DNA of 64,000 nucleotides from the NCBI GenBank assembly GCA_025345505.1, contig JANVCC010000183.1, positions 727,698 through 791,697 of the forward strand. The letters run 5' to 3'. Below the pieces are notes generated by a model. It was not told the DNA's origin. It saw nothing but the letters and a program-made list of their open reading frames with translations, and ran no database searches. Made by a program: the position numbers and the translations under genes. Numbering within the stretch: the stretch's first letter is position 1; every line of letters starts with the position of its first letter. This DNA is from Todiramphus chloris collaris (lineage: Eukaryota > Chordata > Aves > Coraciiformes > Alcedinidae). Below, piece after piece: positions 35,301 to 43,913 of the stretch.

Positions 35301-38300
35301 CGCGTGGAGCCCCCGCGGCCGGGGAGTGCTGTGAAGGAGCCCGAGAGGACGCAGAAGATGATGCAGCCTCAAGAGGAGCTGGTCCTCCAGCAGGTAGCCC
35401 AGGGCGAGTGGGTGAGGGAGCCCATCCAACTGCCAACCCCAAGCTGCCTTTTCCCTGCTAGGCACAGGGAGCCCCTGGGCAAAGGGGATGATGACTTCTC
35501 TGGTCATCCCAAGCTGCCTCAAGTCCTTGGGGCAGTCTGAAGGCTCCAAAGGAGGTTCAGGAGTGGGCTGGAAGAGGTGGAGTTCCCAGCCTCGTCCCTC
35601 TCCCTGCCCTGCAATTTTGAGTGGTGTTTTTTTTTCCGCCCCGTGGTTTCTCCCATCTGGGGCTGTGCCCAAACCCACCAAAGCTGGTAGAACCCCGAGC
35701 CCGGGAAGATTCAGAGCAGACCCCAGGAGCCACCTCCATAAAGTGGGGCTGGGGATGTGGGCACCACATCTGGGGCAGGACAGGGACAAGAGCTGCAGCC
35801 ACCCCTGGTGTCAGCAGAGCTGGGCATCATCCCCAGATCAACGGGCATCATCACCCCAAGGTTACTGGGTCCCATCCCTCCCCAGACCGCCGCTCCTCGC
35901 AGCACAGCCCAGCAGAGAGCAGCAGATGCTGCCGAGATGCCTCCCAGCTCCTGCAAACCTTCTCCCAGCAGGGATGGGGCTGCCTCATCCAGACCCCTCG
36001 GCGCAGGGCTCCTTTGCCAGGGTCACCCTGGCTCCGGGTGCCACCTCCTCACGGCCACCTCCCCCGGCAGGCTTACCTCTGGGATTCCTACCAACGCGCC
36101 CAGCAGCAGCAGCTCCTCAAGCGACAGCCCTCGGCCGACTGCCCCGTGGTCCCCACCGCCCACGGCGGGCACAGGCCCCTCTCCAGGGCTCAGTCATCTC
36201 CTGCCACCGCCACCGTTTCCCTCCCAGCCCAGGACACGGCCTCCAAAGCTCTCTCCCTGCCCGTGCAGGAGCAGCCGGCCAAGCCCCACTTCACGACAGG
36301 TAGGACGCGGGGTCGGAGCGGCCGGGACCCCTGGGAAGGACCCCTGGGAAGGACCCCTGGGAAGGAGCCCATGGAGGCTGGGATGTCCCAGCCGGCCCGG
36401 GGACAGCGGCTCTCCCTGCGCTCGCAGGGCTGGTGTACGACTCGGTGATGCTGAAGCACCAGTGCTCCTGCGGGGACAACAGCAACCACCCCGAGCACGC
36501 GGGCAGGATCCAGAGCATCTGGTCCCGTCTGCAGGAGAGGGGCCTGCGCAGCCAGTGCGAGGTGAGCGGGGGGATACTGGTGCCAGCAGATCTCCTGCTA
36601 ATGGTGTGATGGGTGCTCCTGCTCCCACCACCGTCCCTCTTGCAGGACCAGGGCAGGGATTGTCACCCTGAGCTGGGCACTGGGGAGGCTGCCCCTCAAA
36701 TCCTGGGGTCAGTTTGGGGCCTCTCACTCCCAGCAGGACACGGAGGGGCTGGAGCGTGGCCAGAGAAGGGCAACGGAGCTGGGGAAGGGGCTGGAGAACA
36801 AGGGTGCTGAGGAGCGGCTGAGGGCCCTGGGCTGGTTCAGCCTGGAGAGAAGGAGGCTCAGGGGAGCCCTTCTGGCTCTGCCAGCTCCTGGCAGGAGGGG
36901 GGGCACAGGGGGTGAGATCTCTTGTCCCCAAGCCATGGGACAAGAGGAACCGGCCTCAAGGTCCCCTAGGGGAGGTTGAGGTTGAAGCAGAGGAGAAATG
37001 TCTTCTCCAAAGGGGTTGTCCAGGGCTGTGCCAGGCTGCCCAGGGCAGGGGGGAGTCCCTGTGACCCCTGGAGGGGTTTCCAAGCCTCCGTGGAGCTGTG
37101 GTGCTGAGGGACAGGGGTCAGGGGTGCTGAGGGACAGGGGGCAGGGGTGCCCTGGCAGCTCTGGGACAACGCTTGGACTCCAGGAGCTCCAAGGTGTCTC
37201 CCAGCCAGACCCAGTCTGCACTCCCAGCTCTTCTCAGCCTGTTTGCAGAGGGCTGGGACGTGTCTGCTGCTGGCAGTGCCCAGTTGGACCACGCTGCTGG
37301 GACCACCTCCAGCTTCGTCTGACCCTGGGAGCCAACTCTGCTGGAAGCTGGGTGGGGGGGAGAGGCACGATCCCTTCAGGGATTTTTCCCCAGCTTGGGG
37401 CACATCGGTGTCAATTCCAGCCCATTATAAACTTTATGCTGGTCTGGCTGGGCTGACTGGTCTGCAGAGGGCTCTGCGGTGGTCGGAAGGTGGTGCTGGT
37501 GGTGGCATTTCCTACCTGGGGGTTCAAATCCAGTTCCAATCCAATGGAAGAAGCACCACGCTTGGCCTCACCCAGTCGGGTGACACGAAGGGCGGCCGGT
37601 GTGGGCATCTGGGTGAGCCCGTCTGTCCCAGTGGGACCAGTCTGGTCACAGTTCTGGTCTGCCACAGTGCCTGCGGGGACGCAAGGCCACCCTGGAAGAG
37701 CTGCAGTGCGTCCACACGGAGCGGCACGTCTTCCTCTACGGCACCAACCCCCTCAACCGCCTGAAACTGGACAACGGGAAGCTGGCAGGTGAGGCCACGG
37801 CCACCCCCATCCTTGGGCAGCTGGCACCTTGTTTCTGGCCGTGCCAGCTCCCGGAGCACCCGCAGCCACGGGGACCTCCCCGAGAGGGGTCTGGTTCCCC
37901 AGCCCGACGTCCTCGCCGTGCCCTCTCTCTGCAGGGATCCTGTCGCAGCGGATGTTCGTCATGCTGCCCTGCGGAGGGGTGGGGGTAAGTGCTCGGGATG
38001 CTCGGGATGCTTTAGCACAGGGTTGGTCCTCTCCTGTCCCCAGCGAGGGCCTCCTCATGGGCTTGAGTGCAGAGGGAGCTCCCGAAGCCTTTGGGCTACC
38101 AAGGTTGGGCAGCCTGAGGTGGGAACGCTCCATCTGTGGGCAAGGTGTTGTGTCGGAGCTTCTCCTTGTCCTTGGGATGCTCCTGAGCATCCCACCCTTG
38201 AAGAGAGATCCTTGACGCTTCCTTCCTCCAAGGGATCGAGCAACCCAAAGCCCCTGGGAGATCTTTGGAGGAGGTTGGGGTGTTGGCAGGGAGCGAGGTG

Positions 38301-41300
38301 GTGGGACAGTGGGGGGAAGCCCCCAGCCATGGTCTCCGCTGCGGGCCAGCAGCTCACTGCTTCCCTCCAGACCCTTCTGTGGCCTCTCCTTCCATGCCTT
38401 GCCACCCTGGTTTCTCTTCATTCACAGCGTTCTCCTCTCTTCCTCTCTTCCCCCTCCCTCCCCGCCTCTGTCCTCCTCTCTCTCTTTCAGGAAGGGTCTC
38501 ACTCCGTGCCTTCCTGCTGCCTCTTCTGGTTCTGGTTCTTCTCCTCTCCTTGCCCCCGCTGCTGGGCACCAGCTCCTCTCCGCCCCGTCCGCCTCCACTT
38601 TCCCCGCTCTGCCTCCCCCTGCCCACCTCCTCTGGCCCCTGCCCCGAAGGCTGGGGGTGGGGGGGGGCTGGAGCTGCCCCTCTCGGGGGGCAGAGGGGAC
38701 CCTTTGACTCGCACACATGGCGTTGATCAGAAGAGACTTTTGAGTTTTCCGGCTCTGGCTCGGCCCTTGACGTGATCCTGATCAAACCAAGATGTTTGGT
38801 TAAACAATAAAATGAGATAACGAAGGTAACGAGCGTTTTCTCCGTCCCTCCTTCCAGCCCCCCCCCCCGGGTGCAGGGTGAGGTCCTCGCTGCAGAGCTT
38901 GGCTGGGGGCTGGAGGCACTGGAGGAGCCTCCATCCTGGCACCAGGGAGCTTCTGAGGAGCTCGTCCCACGGTGTGCGAGGTGGCACCGGCACCACGTTG
39001 CCCGGCCCTTTGGCCTGTAGGGGACTTGGTGCCCTGTCCCCGAGCAGGGAGCATGGGTCCCACAGCTGAGATCTCCTCCCTGGTGCCTTGGCCCTGGCTG
39101 AGCCATCCCCTGGTTCCTAGGTGGACAGTGACACCATCTGGAACGAGCTGCATTCCTCCAACGCTGCCCGGTGGGCCGCGGGCAGCGTCACCGAGCTGGC
39201 CTTCAAGGTGGCCACCAGGGAGCTGAAGGTAAAAGAGGCTTCACGTGGAGGTGCCCGAGCTGGGCATCGCCCCACGGCCGGGCAGGAGCGGGGCTGTGGG
39301 GTCCCACTGGTCAGCACTGGGTGCTGCCAGCCCTGTGCCACTGCGGGCCCCATGTCCCCAGCTGGCCCCGTGTGGCAGGAGAGGGGGGTGATGCTGGGGC
39401 AGCATCTCTGACCACCTCACCTCTGTGTTGTCCCCAGAACGGCTTCGCCGTGGTGCGGCCACCTGGACATCACGCGGATCCTTCCACTGCCATGTAAGCT
39501 CTCTGCCCTCTGCCATGGGGCTCAGGGGGGAGCCCCAAAAACCCAGCTCCAGGGCCCAAAATCACTCCGGGGTGGCCCATCCATATCCATGTTGGGGGGA
39601 GAGGGGTGGGTTGAGCCCACCCTTCGAGGAGCCAGGAGAGAAGGGTGATCAGGAAGGACCCCAGGGCACGTAACCAGCTCTGACTTGCTCTTTGCAGGGG
39701 ATTCTGCTTCTTCAACTCGGTGGCCATCGCTGCCCGGCAGCTGCAGCAGAAAGGGAAGCTCAGCAAGATCCTCATTGTGGACTGGGTAGGTCCCCTCTGG
39801 CCCCCAGCGCGTCCCCACCGGCAGGTTCCTGCACCTCCTCCCAGCTCTGGCTTGGAGCTGGGCTGCAGAGCAGCAAAACCTCCTCCTTGGGGGGCCCAGC
39901 TACCAGGAGTGGGGCTGGGGACCCCCCAGCACGTTGGGCTGGGGGACCAGATCCTGGGGATGGAGGGCCCAGCCCTGGAGCAGGGTGGAGATCCAGTTGC
40001 TTGTAGCCCAGTTAGGCTACTGGGCCACCTTGAAGGCTGAAAACAAGGAGCCTTCTCCTGGTTTCTCCCTCTAGGATGTTCACCACGGCAACGGGACCCA
40101 GCAGATCTTCTACAGAGACCCCGAGATTCTCTACATCTCTTTGCATCGTCACGACGACGGGAATTTCTTCCCCGGTAGCGGGGCCGCCGACGAGGTAAAA
40201 AGCACCAGGATGGTGACTGGGGGGGCTTCAGAGCCCCAGGAAACCACAGGGCAATGGCACTGGTTCTGCTGCTCTTCAGGAAGCTTTGCCAGCCTAGGCA
40301 GCTCCTGTAGGTCCAGGACACTCAGTCCTGCCTCCCCGAGCTGCCCCAGCATCCCCACCCAGGCCTTCACTGCTGCCCTTCCTCTCGCACAGGTCGGCGC
40401 TGGCCCCGGCGAGGGATTTAACGTCAACATAGCCTGGACTGGGGGGCTCGACCCCCCCATGGGTGACCCGGAGTATCTGGCTGCTTTCAGGTGCTGGTCT
40501 TGTGTCTCTTCTCTTCTCTCTGTGTCAGGCTGAGCCAGAGCTCAACAGAGTCCCAGCGTGGTGGGGTTGGAGGGACCCCCCTGGTGGCACCCCCCTGCCC
40601 CAGCAGGGGCACCCAGAGCAGGGGCACCCAGAGCAGGGTCCAGCCGGGCTGGGAATCTCTCCAGACAAGGAGACTCCACAGCCTCTCTGGGCAGCCCGGG
40701 CCAGGCTCTGCCACCCTCACACCAAAGAACTTTCTCCTTCTGGGTCCCAGTTGGTGCCCGGTGCCCCTGCTCCTGGCGCTGGGCACCACTGAGCAGAGTC
40801 TGGCCCCAGGCTCTCCCCCCTGGGGCCCTTTAGCTCTTGCTCAGCATCGCTCAGCTCCCCTCTCCGGCTGCTCTTCTCCCGTTGCACAGCCCCAGGTCCC
40901 TGGGCCTGTCCTGGGCACAGAGATGCCCCAGCCCCTCAGCGTTTGGTTTTTGTGTTTCCCCCACGCAGGACGGTGGTGATGCCCATCGCCCACCAGTTCT
41001 CCCCCGACGTGGTGCTGGTGTCGGCCGGCTTTGACGCAGCCGATGGCCACCCACCCCCCCTGGGTGGCTACAAAGTCTCTGCTAAATGTAAGGAGGTGGG
41101 AGCCGCTGCCAGCTCGGGGAGGGTCGGTCCCCCTGCCCACCCGGGCTGGGACCACGACGCGGGGGTGGCAGCTCTGCAGGGAGCCAGGGAAGACCTCTGG
41201 GGTTGTGCCAGCCCCGGCGGTTGGCACAGGGAGGTTGGTAACCCCCCTCCTTGGGTCTCTCCAGGCTTTGGCTACATGACGAAGCAGCTGATGAGCCTGG

Positions 41301-42500
41301 CCGGTGGAGCCGTCGTCCTCGCTCTAGAAGGTGGCCACGACCTCACCGCCATCTGCGATGCGTCCGAGGCCTGCGTCTCAGCCTTGCTGGGCAACGAGGT
41401 GAGAGCTGGGGCTGAGCGGGTCCTGGCCACGGGGCTGACGCTCCCGGCCGAGCCCTGGGCACAGCTCCCTCCTGCTGACCTCCTCGTGTCTCCCCCGGGC
41501 AGCTGGAGCCTCTCCCGGAAGAAAGCGTGAGGCAGAAACCCAACCCCAACGCTGTGCGCTCCTTGGAAGCGGTGCTCCAGGTCCAGAGTGAGTGTCCCAG
41601 GGCCGGGGCTCGCTCAGCTCCGAGAGTCCCAGACTGGCTTGGGTGGGAAGGGACCTTTCGAGGTCATCTGGTCCAACCCCCCTGCAGGGAGCAGGGACAT
41701 CTCCAACTAGAGCAGGTCGCTCAGAGCTTGTCCAACCTCCCCTGGAGTTAACTAAGGTGGAAGGGCCCAGAGTGAGCATTTCCTCCCCTCTCCAGCAAAC
41801 CCCATCGCCTCCAAGGCCACACTTGGCACAAAAGACCCCCATGGAGCTCTCCATCCTCCACCTCCTCATGGGAAGGTGGTGCCCCATGTGTGTGTTCACT
41901 GAGAGGGAAGCCTGGAGGCCTGGGGCACCCCCATCCAGGTACCCCCTGATCTTTGCTTCTCCTGCAGGTAAATACTGGGTGGCCGTGCAGCGCTTCGCCT
42001 CCAAGCTGGGCTGCTCCTTCCTGGAGGCTCAGCACCACGAGGCCGAAGAGGTGGAGACGGTCACAGCCTTGGCCTCCCTCTCGGTGGCCGTGATGGTGGA
42101 GAAGAGGTGATGCTCTTAATCCCTCCTGGGAGACAGGGGTGGCAGCAGAGAAAGGCCTCGCAGCCAGGGGAGCTGCGGGGAGGTCAGGACAGTGTTGGCT
42201 CTGAACACCTCTCGAGGTGTGGGAGAAATTACAGCCCCTTCCAAGCAGGGTCCTTCACCTGCTCCACCACCTTCTCTCATCCTCCCCAGGACTCAGCCAG
42301 AGGCTCCGTGGGTCTCGGTGGAGCACCCACAAGTTGAGAGGCTTGTTGGGTAGCTCCAGAAGCTGGACTTGCCCGAAGGCCCCTTGGTGCTGCGGGTCGC
42401 GTTGTGCCGCCGAGGTCTCCTCCTCATCCCCTGTGTCCTCTTTCCCCGTCTCAGGCCACAGGACGAGCCCATGGAGGAGGAGGAGCCCATGAACCAGTGA
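29123..42500 (+). CDS. HDAC7: HDAC7, class IIa histone deacetylase (24 coding exons)
   Basis: This is a nuclear-cytoplasmic corepressor that binds MEF2 and recruits NCoR/SMRT-HDAC3. Joining 24 GT-AG exons from the ATG at 29170 gives 987 residues (human HDAC7 is about 950). Seen in order: CtBP motif PMDLR at the N-terminus; MEF2-binding helix about 88-105; a basic NLS about 165-191; predicted 14-3-3 serines S158, S184, S374 and S521; deacetylase domain from about 556. Catalytic zinc ligands are D742, H744 and D836; the His dyad is H704/H705. H878 replaces the catalytic Tyr of class I enzymes, as in all vertebrate class IIa HDACs, so intrinsic deacetylase activity should be weak. Structural zinc ligands are C568, C570, H576 and C653. 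A CRM1-type export signal lies at about 955-966. The N-terminus starting MDLRIGQR and the C-terminus EEEEPMNQ identify HDAC7 rather than HDAC4, 5 or 9. The frame is open upstream of the ATG to the exon start, so a longer N-terminus is possible. Confidence 0.97.
30382..30472 (+). CDS. HDAC7: HDAC7 coding exon 2
   Basis: Encodes residues about 51-80, ending in the class IIa segment [16 protein letters not shown]. The acceptor is tctcgcag and the donor GTAAGG. It ends one base into the Ser codon completed by the next exon. Confidence 0.96.
30927..30970. repeat. 12-bp minisatellite in HDAC7 intron 2
   Basis: About 3.5 copies of gggagctcgcag. Confidence 0.9.
30988..31210 (-). mobile_element. CR1 LINE fragment in HDAC7 intron 2
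   Basis: Antisense: ggggatggaagggacccctg, then ctctccagacaaggagactc. Confidence 0.9.
31488..31599 (+). CDS. HDAC7: HDAC7 coding exon 3 (MEF2-binding helix)
   Basis: Encodes the amphipathic MEF2-docking helix of class IIa HDACs, with core [19 protein letters not shown]. The acceptor is cttcctgcag and the donor GTAAAG. Confidence 0.97.
32024..32139 (+). CDS. HDAC7: HDAC7 coding exon 4
   Basis: Encodes a Pro/Ser-rich stretch ending [11 protein letters not shown]. The last residues, with the start of exon 5, form the first 14-3-3 motif (RKTASEP). The donor is GTACGG. Confidence 0.97.
32253..32375 (+). CDS. HDAC7: HDAC7 coding exon 5 (14-3-3 sites, NLS)
   Basis: Carries S158 of RKTASEPNL and S184 of RKESAPP, kinase and 14-3-3 sites known in HDAC7. 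Between and after them is the basic nuclear localisation region (KPRK, RRK, LKRR). The acceptor is ctccccgcag and the donor GTGAGG. Confidence 0.97.
32655..32935 (+). mobile_element. CR1 LINE fragment in HDAC7 intron 5
   Basis: Sense 3' part of the young subfamily: ggttgtccagggctgtgcca, ggggtttccaagccctctgt. Confidence 0.92.
33137..33246 (+). CDS. HDAC7: HDAC7 coding exon 6
   Basis: Serine-rich linker [19 protein letters not shown], almost unchanged from human HDAC7. The acceptor is gcgcag and the donor GTGAGT. Confidence 0.96.
33532..33648 (+). CDS. HDAC7: HDAC7 coding exon 7
   Basis: Encodes the [10 protein letters not shown] block shared by class IIa HDACs. Phase 0 at both ends; acceptor cttcgccgcag, donor GTAGGT. 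Confidence 0.96.
33857..34055 (+). CDS. HDAC7: HDAC7 coding exon 8
   Basis: Encodes a Pro/Leu-rich adapter segment ending [18 protein letters not shown], matching the LQPILLL...HAPLL block of human HDAC7. The acceptor follows a CTC-rich tract; the donor is GTAAGT. Confidence 0.96.
34085..34475 (-). mobile_element. CR1 LINE fragment in HDAC7 intron 8
   Basis: Antisense copy of the young subfamily. Close reverse complement of the intron 12 copy over most of its length. Confidence 0.93.
34702..34910 (+). CDS. HDAC7: HDAC7 coding exon 9 (third 14-3-3 site, Q-rich helix)
   Basis: Contains S374 in RTRSEPLP, the third 14-3-3 site. It then has a Gln/His-rich helix (residues about 379-404, core [17 protein letters not shown]) that resembles HDAC4/5/9 more than human HDAC7. 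The donor is GTAAGG. Confidence 0.95.
34942..35000 (-). mobile_element. Short CR1 3' end in HDAC7 intron 9
   Basis: ggggttggaagggacccctg, directly downstream of exon 9. Confidence 0.7.
35184..35393 (+). CDS. HDAC7: HDAC7 coding exon 10
   Basis: Begins with [17 protein letters not shown], near-identical to human HDAC7, then an acidic/proline linker of low conservation ending in EELVLQQ. Phase 0 at both ends. Confidence 0.93.
36071..36299 (+). CDS. HDAC7: HDAC7 coding exon 11 (fourth 14-3-3 site)
   Basis: Encodes [14 protein letters not shown], then [14 protein letters not shown] with S521, the fourth 14-3-3 serine. It ends in the linker to the deacetylase domain (HFTTG). The acceptor is cccccggcag and the donor GTAGGA. 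Confidence 0.96.
36324..36368. repeat. 15-bp repeat in HDAC7 intron 11
   Basis: Three copies of gggacccctgggaag. They fill about a third of this 128-base intron. Confidence 0.9.
36428..36561 (+). CDS. HDAC7: HDAC7 coding exon 12 (deacetylase start, structural zinc)
   Basis: Starts the catalytic domain ([15 protein letters not shown]). C568, C570 and H576 are structural zinc ligands of class IIa enzymes, within the [17 protein letters not shown] block. Confidence 0.97.
36655..37205 (+). mobile_element. CR1 LINE copy in HDAC7 intron 12
   Basis: Sense copy of the young subfamily. A short gggtgctgagggacaggg block is duplicated near its 3' end. Confidence 0.93.
37668..37788 (+). CDS. HDAC7: HDAC7 coding exon 13
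   Basis: Encodes [16 protein letters not shown] through [17 protein letters not shown] of the class IIa deacetylase domain. The donor is GTGAGG. Confidence 0.97.
37935..37984 (+). CDS. HDAC7: HDAC7 coding exon 14 (short, 50 nt)
   Basis: Encodes [16 protein letters not shown], including C653, the fourth structural zinc ligand. The donor is a strong GTAAGT. Intron 14 also contains a second possible acceptor. Confidence 0.96.
38350..38650 (+). repeat. Polypyrimidine-rich tract in HDAC7 intron 14
   Basis: About 300 bases dominated by C and T on the + strand, with CTCTCTCT and TTCCTCTCTTCC blocks. Such strand asymmetry can form triplex structures and can create strong splice acceptors. Confidence 0.7.
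38491..38830 (+). other. HDAC7: Possible HDAC7 intronic terminal exon (truncated isoform)
   Basis: Inside intron 14 a long pyrimidine tract ends in tctctttcag at 38490. Spliced to exon 14 (phase 0), the frame stays open for 94 codons to a stop at 38773-38775. AATAAA follows at 38806-38811. The product would keep the regulatory half and lose the catalytic domain after CGGVG, like the catalytic-dead MITR form of HDAC9. The tail has low-complexity Pro/Gly composition and no known domain, so this rests on splice and poly(A) signals only. Confidence 0.3.
39121..39228 (+). CDS. HDAC7: HDAC7 coding exon 15
   Basis: Encodes [20 protein letters not shown] and a helix to TRELK. This segment is HDAC7-like ([13 protein letters not shown]) rather than HDAC4-like. 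Confidence 0.97.
39438..39493 (+). CDS. HDAC7: HDAC7 coding exon 16 (catalytic His dyad)
   Basis: Encodes [19 protein letters not shown], with the charge-relay histidines H704 and H705. It ends two bases into the Met codon, at donor AT|GTAAGC. Confidence 0.96.
39698..39785 (+). CDS. HDAC7: HDAC7 coding exon 17
   Basis: Encodes [17 protein letters not shown] through KILIVDW, leading into the zinc-binding strand. Acceptor tttgcag, donor GTAGGT. Confidence 0.97.
40075..40194 (+). CDS. HDAC7: HDAC7 coding exon 18 (zinc ligands)
   Basis: Encodes [10 protein letters not shown] with catalytic zinc ligands D742 and H744, then [17 protein letters not shown]. Phase 0 at both ends. Confidence 0.97.
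40393..40490 (+). CDS. HDAC7: HDAC7 coding exon 19
   Basis: Encodes [20 protein letters not shown] and YLAAF. It ends two bases into the Arg codon completed by exon 20. Confidence 0.97.
40545..40865 (-). mobile_element. CR1 LINE fragment in HDAC7 intron 19
   Basis: Antisense copy related to those at 25.5 and 53.0 kb. A gggcacccagagcagg unit is duplicated. Confidence 0.92.
40969..41087 (+). CDS. HDAC7: HDAC7 coding exon 20 (third zinc ligand)
   Basis: Encodes [20 protein letters not shown] and [14 protein letters not shown], with zinc ligand D836. The donor splits the Cys codon (AAAT|GTAAGG). Confidence 0.97.
41265..41398 (+). CDS. HDAC7: HDAC7 coding exon 21 (class IIa histidine)
   Basis: Encodes [20 protein letters not shown] then [17 protein letters not shown]878 of GGHDL is the residue that is Tyr in class I enzymes; its presence marks class IIa. 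Confidence 0.97.
41503..41587 (+). CDS. HDAC7: HDAC7 coding exon 22
   Basis: Encodes [20 protein letters not shown] and LEAVLQVQ, the end of the deacetylase fold. It ends one base into a Ser codon (A|GTGAGT). Confidence 0.96.
41620..41750 (-). mobile_element. CR1 LINE 3' fragment in HDAC7 intron 22
   Basis: Antisense: gggtgggaagggacctttcg, aggtcatctggtccaacccc. Confidence 0.85.
41968..42106 (+). CDS. HDAC7: HDAC7 coding exon 23 (nuclear export signal)
   Basis: Encodes [13 protein letters not shown] and then the C-terminal hydrophobic export signal [12 protein letters not shown], which matches the class IIa CRM1 signal. Confidence 0.95.
42455..42500 (+). CDS. HDAC7: HDAC7 last coding exon 24
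   Basis: Encodes [14 protein letters not shown] and stop TGA at 42498-42500. The EEEEPMN terminus matches human HDAC7. The acceptor is cccgtctcag. Confidence 0.96.
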
Positions 42501-43419
42501 TGAGCGGCGACGTTCTCCGCTCCCCTGCTTCCAGGAAGTTGTCGGACTCTCCCGAGCCCAGCGCTCGCTCTTCACTCCTGGCTTCCCGTTTGCCACGTCC
42601 TCCTCGCTCCCCGAGCCACGGTCCTGAAACTGCCCGGACCTTTGGCCGCCTCCGTGGCTCTCCCAGGAAGGAGCCTCCTGGAAGATGTCCCCCTGCTCGG
42701 GACTGATGGAGAAACCACGACCTCCCTCTGCAGGGCCTGGCGAGCCCAGCGTTGGCCACCAGTCCCCGGCCGTTGGCACCCGGCGCCCCGGGGGGTTGCA
42801 CGTGAGAGGCCCCCGGGGCAGCCGGGCACAGCCCCTGCCTCCATCTGGGACCTTCCTCACCCGGGGGCAGCTGAGGTGGGCACGGGGCTGGGTGCGGTGG
42901 CCGTGCCATGGGGGGGTTAGAGCCACCCCGGGCCCTGCACCCCAAGATGCTCTCGGGCCGGACGGCGATGCCTCGGGGGAGCAGCCTCAAGTTCTGCTCG
43001 GGAGGGACGGACGGACTCTGTGTCTTCTCCTGAAGCCTTCCCCGCTGCCCTTCCTCAGCACAGGGGGCACAAAGGGGGCAGCCAGGGTCCCCGTGCTGTC
43101 GGGGGAGGGAAGCTGCAGGGGACCCACCACTGCCCCACGCCCGGGGATGAGCCCTCGGCTCCCCTTTGCACTATGTCCCCGGGCCGGGTGCTGATGGAAA
43201 CTCCCCCGACTCCTTCCCAGGAGGCTGCCCCTTCCTCGGGACGTCACCGCGGTGCCTTGAGCCCTGAGCTGAGGGTCCGTGGCGCTGTGGACACGAGGTC
43301 CCCAAAGCAGGGGGTCTTCCAGCCACCCTCCCTGCAGCCCCCGGCACCCCAACCAGCTCCTCTTCTCCTGAGCTCAACTCCAGTCCTGTCACTCGGTGCT
43401 CGGCTCCCCCGGGGGCTCA

Positions 43420-43545
43420 CGGAACCAACGAATGGTTTGGGGGGGAAGGACCTTTCAAGGTCCTCGTGTCCCACCCCCCTCCAGGGAGCAGGGACTTCTG
43501 CAACCCGAGCAGGATGCTCAGAGCAGGGCTGGGCTGCCCCAACCC
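43420..43545 (-). mobile_element. CR1 LINE fragment within HDAC7 3'UTR
   Basis: Antisense: ggggaaggacctttcaaggt, then cccctccagggagcagggac. It lies between the stop codon and the poly(A) signal, so it is probably part of the mRNA. Confidence 0.8.
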
Positions 43546-43821
43546 CCAGCACCACAGTGCCTTGGGGTGGCAGGGTCAGGACCCCCCCCCAGAATGAGGT
43601 GTCCATCTGGGTTTACCTTCTACCCATCTCCTCCTGGGACAGGGCCTGGGGTGGCTCCACCCCGAGAACCTTCCCCCTGGGTGCCAAGGGGGTGCCCCGC
43701 CAGGACTGGTGCCCGCTCGGGTGTCACGGCACTGGGGATGTGGGGACAGTGGGGCACTGGGACCTCGTGGAGCTTGGGAGGTGACCCAGCTCCATCGCCA
43801 AGGCTGAGGGAGGACATTTTG

Positions 43822-43885
43822 TAAAAAAGAAAACAAACAAAAAATAACAAAGAAGGAGAAAAAAAAAAAAAAAAAAAAAACCAAA
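43822..43885 (+). repeat. A-rich tract before HDAC7 poly(A) signal
   Basis: AAAAC/AAAG runs ending in about 22 uninterrupted A. Likely to cause oligo-dT internal priming. Confidence 0.9.
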
Positions 43886-43907
43886 ACCACAACGAAACCT
43901 TTGGAAG

Positions 43908-43913
43908 AATAAA
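43908..43913 (+). terminator. HDAC7: HDAC7 poly(A) signal AATAAA
   Basis: The AATAAA hexamer is followed within 10-25 bases by a T/G-rich element (attttgtgtctctg), the usual arrangement for cleavage. It is about 1.4 kb after the HDAC7 stop with no better signal between. Confidence 0.75.

Noticed and set aside
37440-37540. GGTTCAAATCC in HDAC7 intron 12 resembling a tRNA B box
   Set aside because: No A box at the right distance and no cloverleaf can be drawn.
29123-42500. Assignment of the deacetylase to HDAC5 or HDAC4
   Set aside because: The N-terminus lacks the long Gln-rich coiled coil of HDAC4/5, while [21 protein letters not shown] and EEEEPMN are HDAC7-specific.
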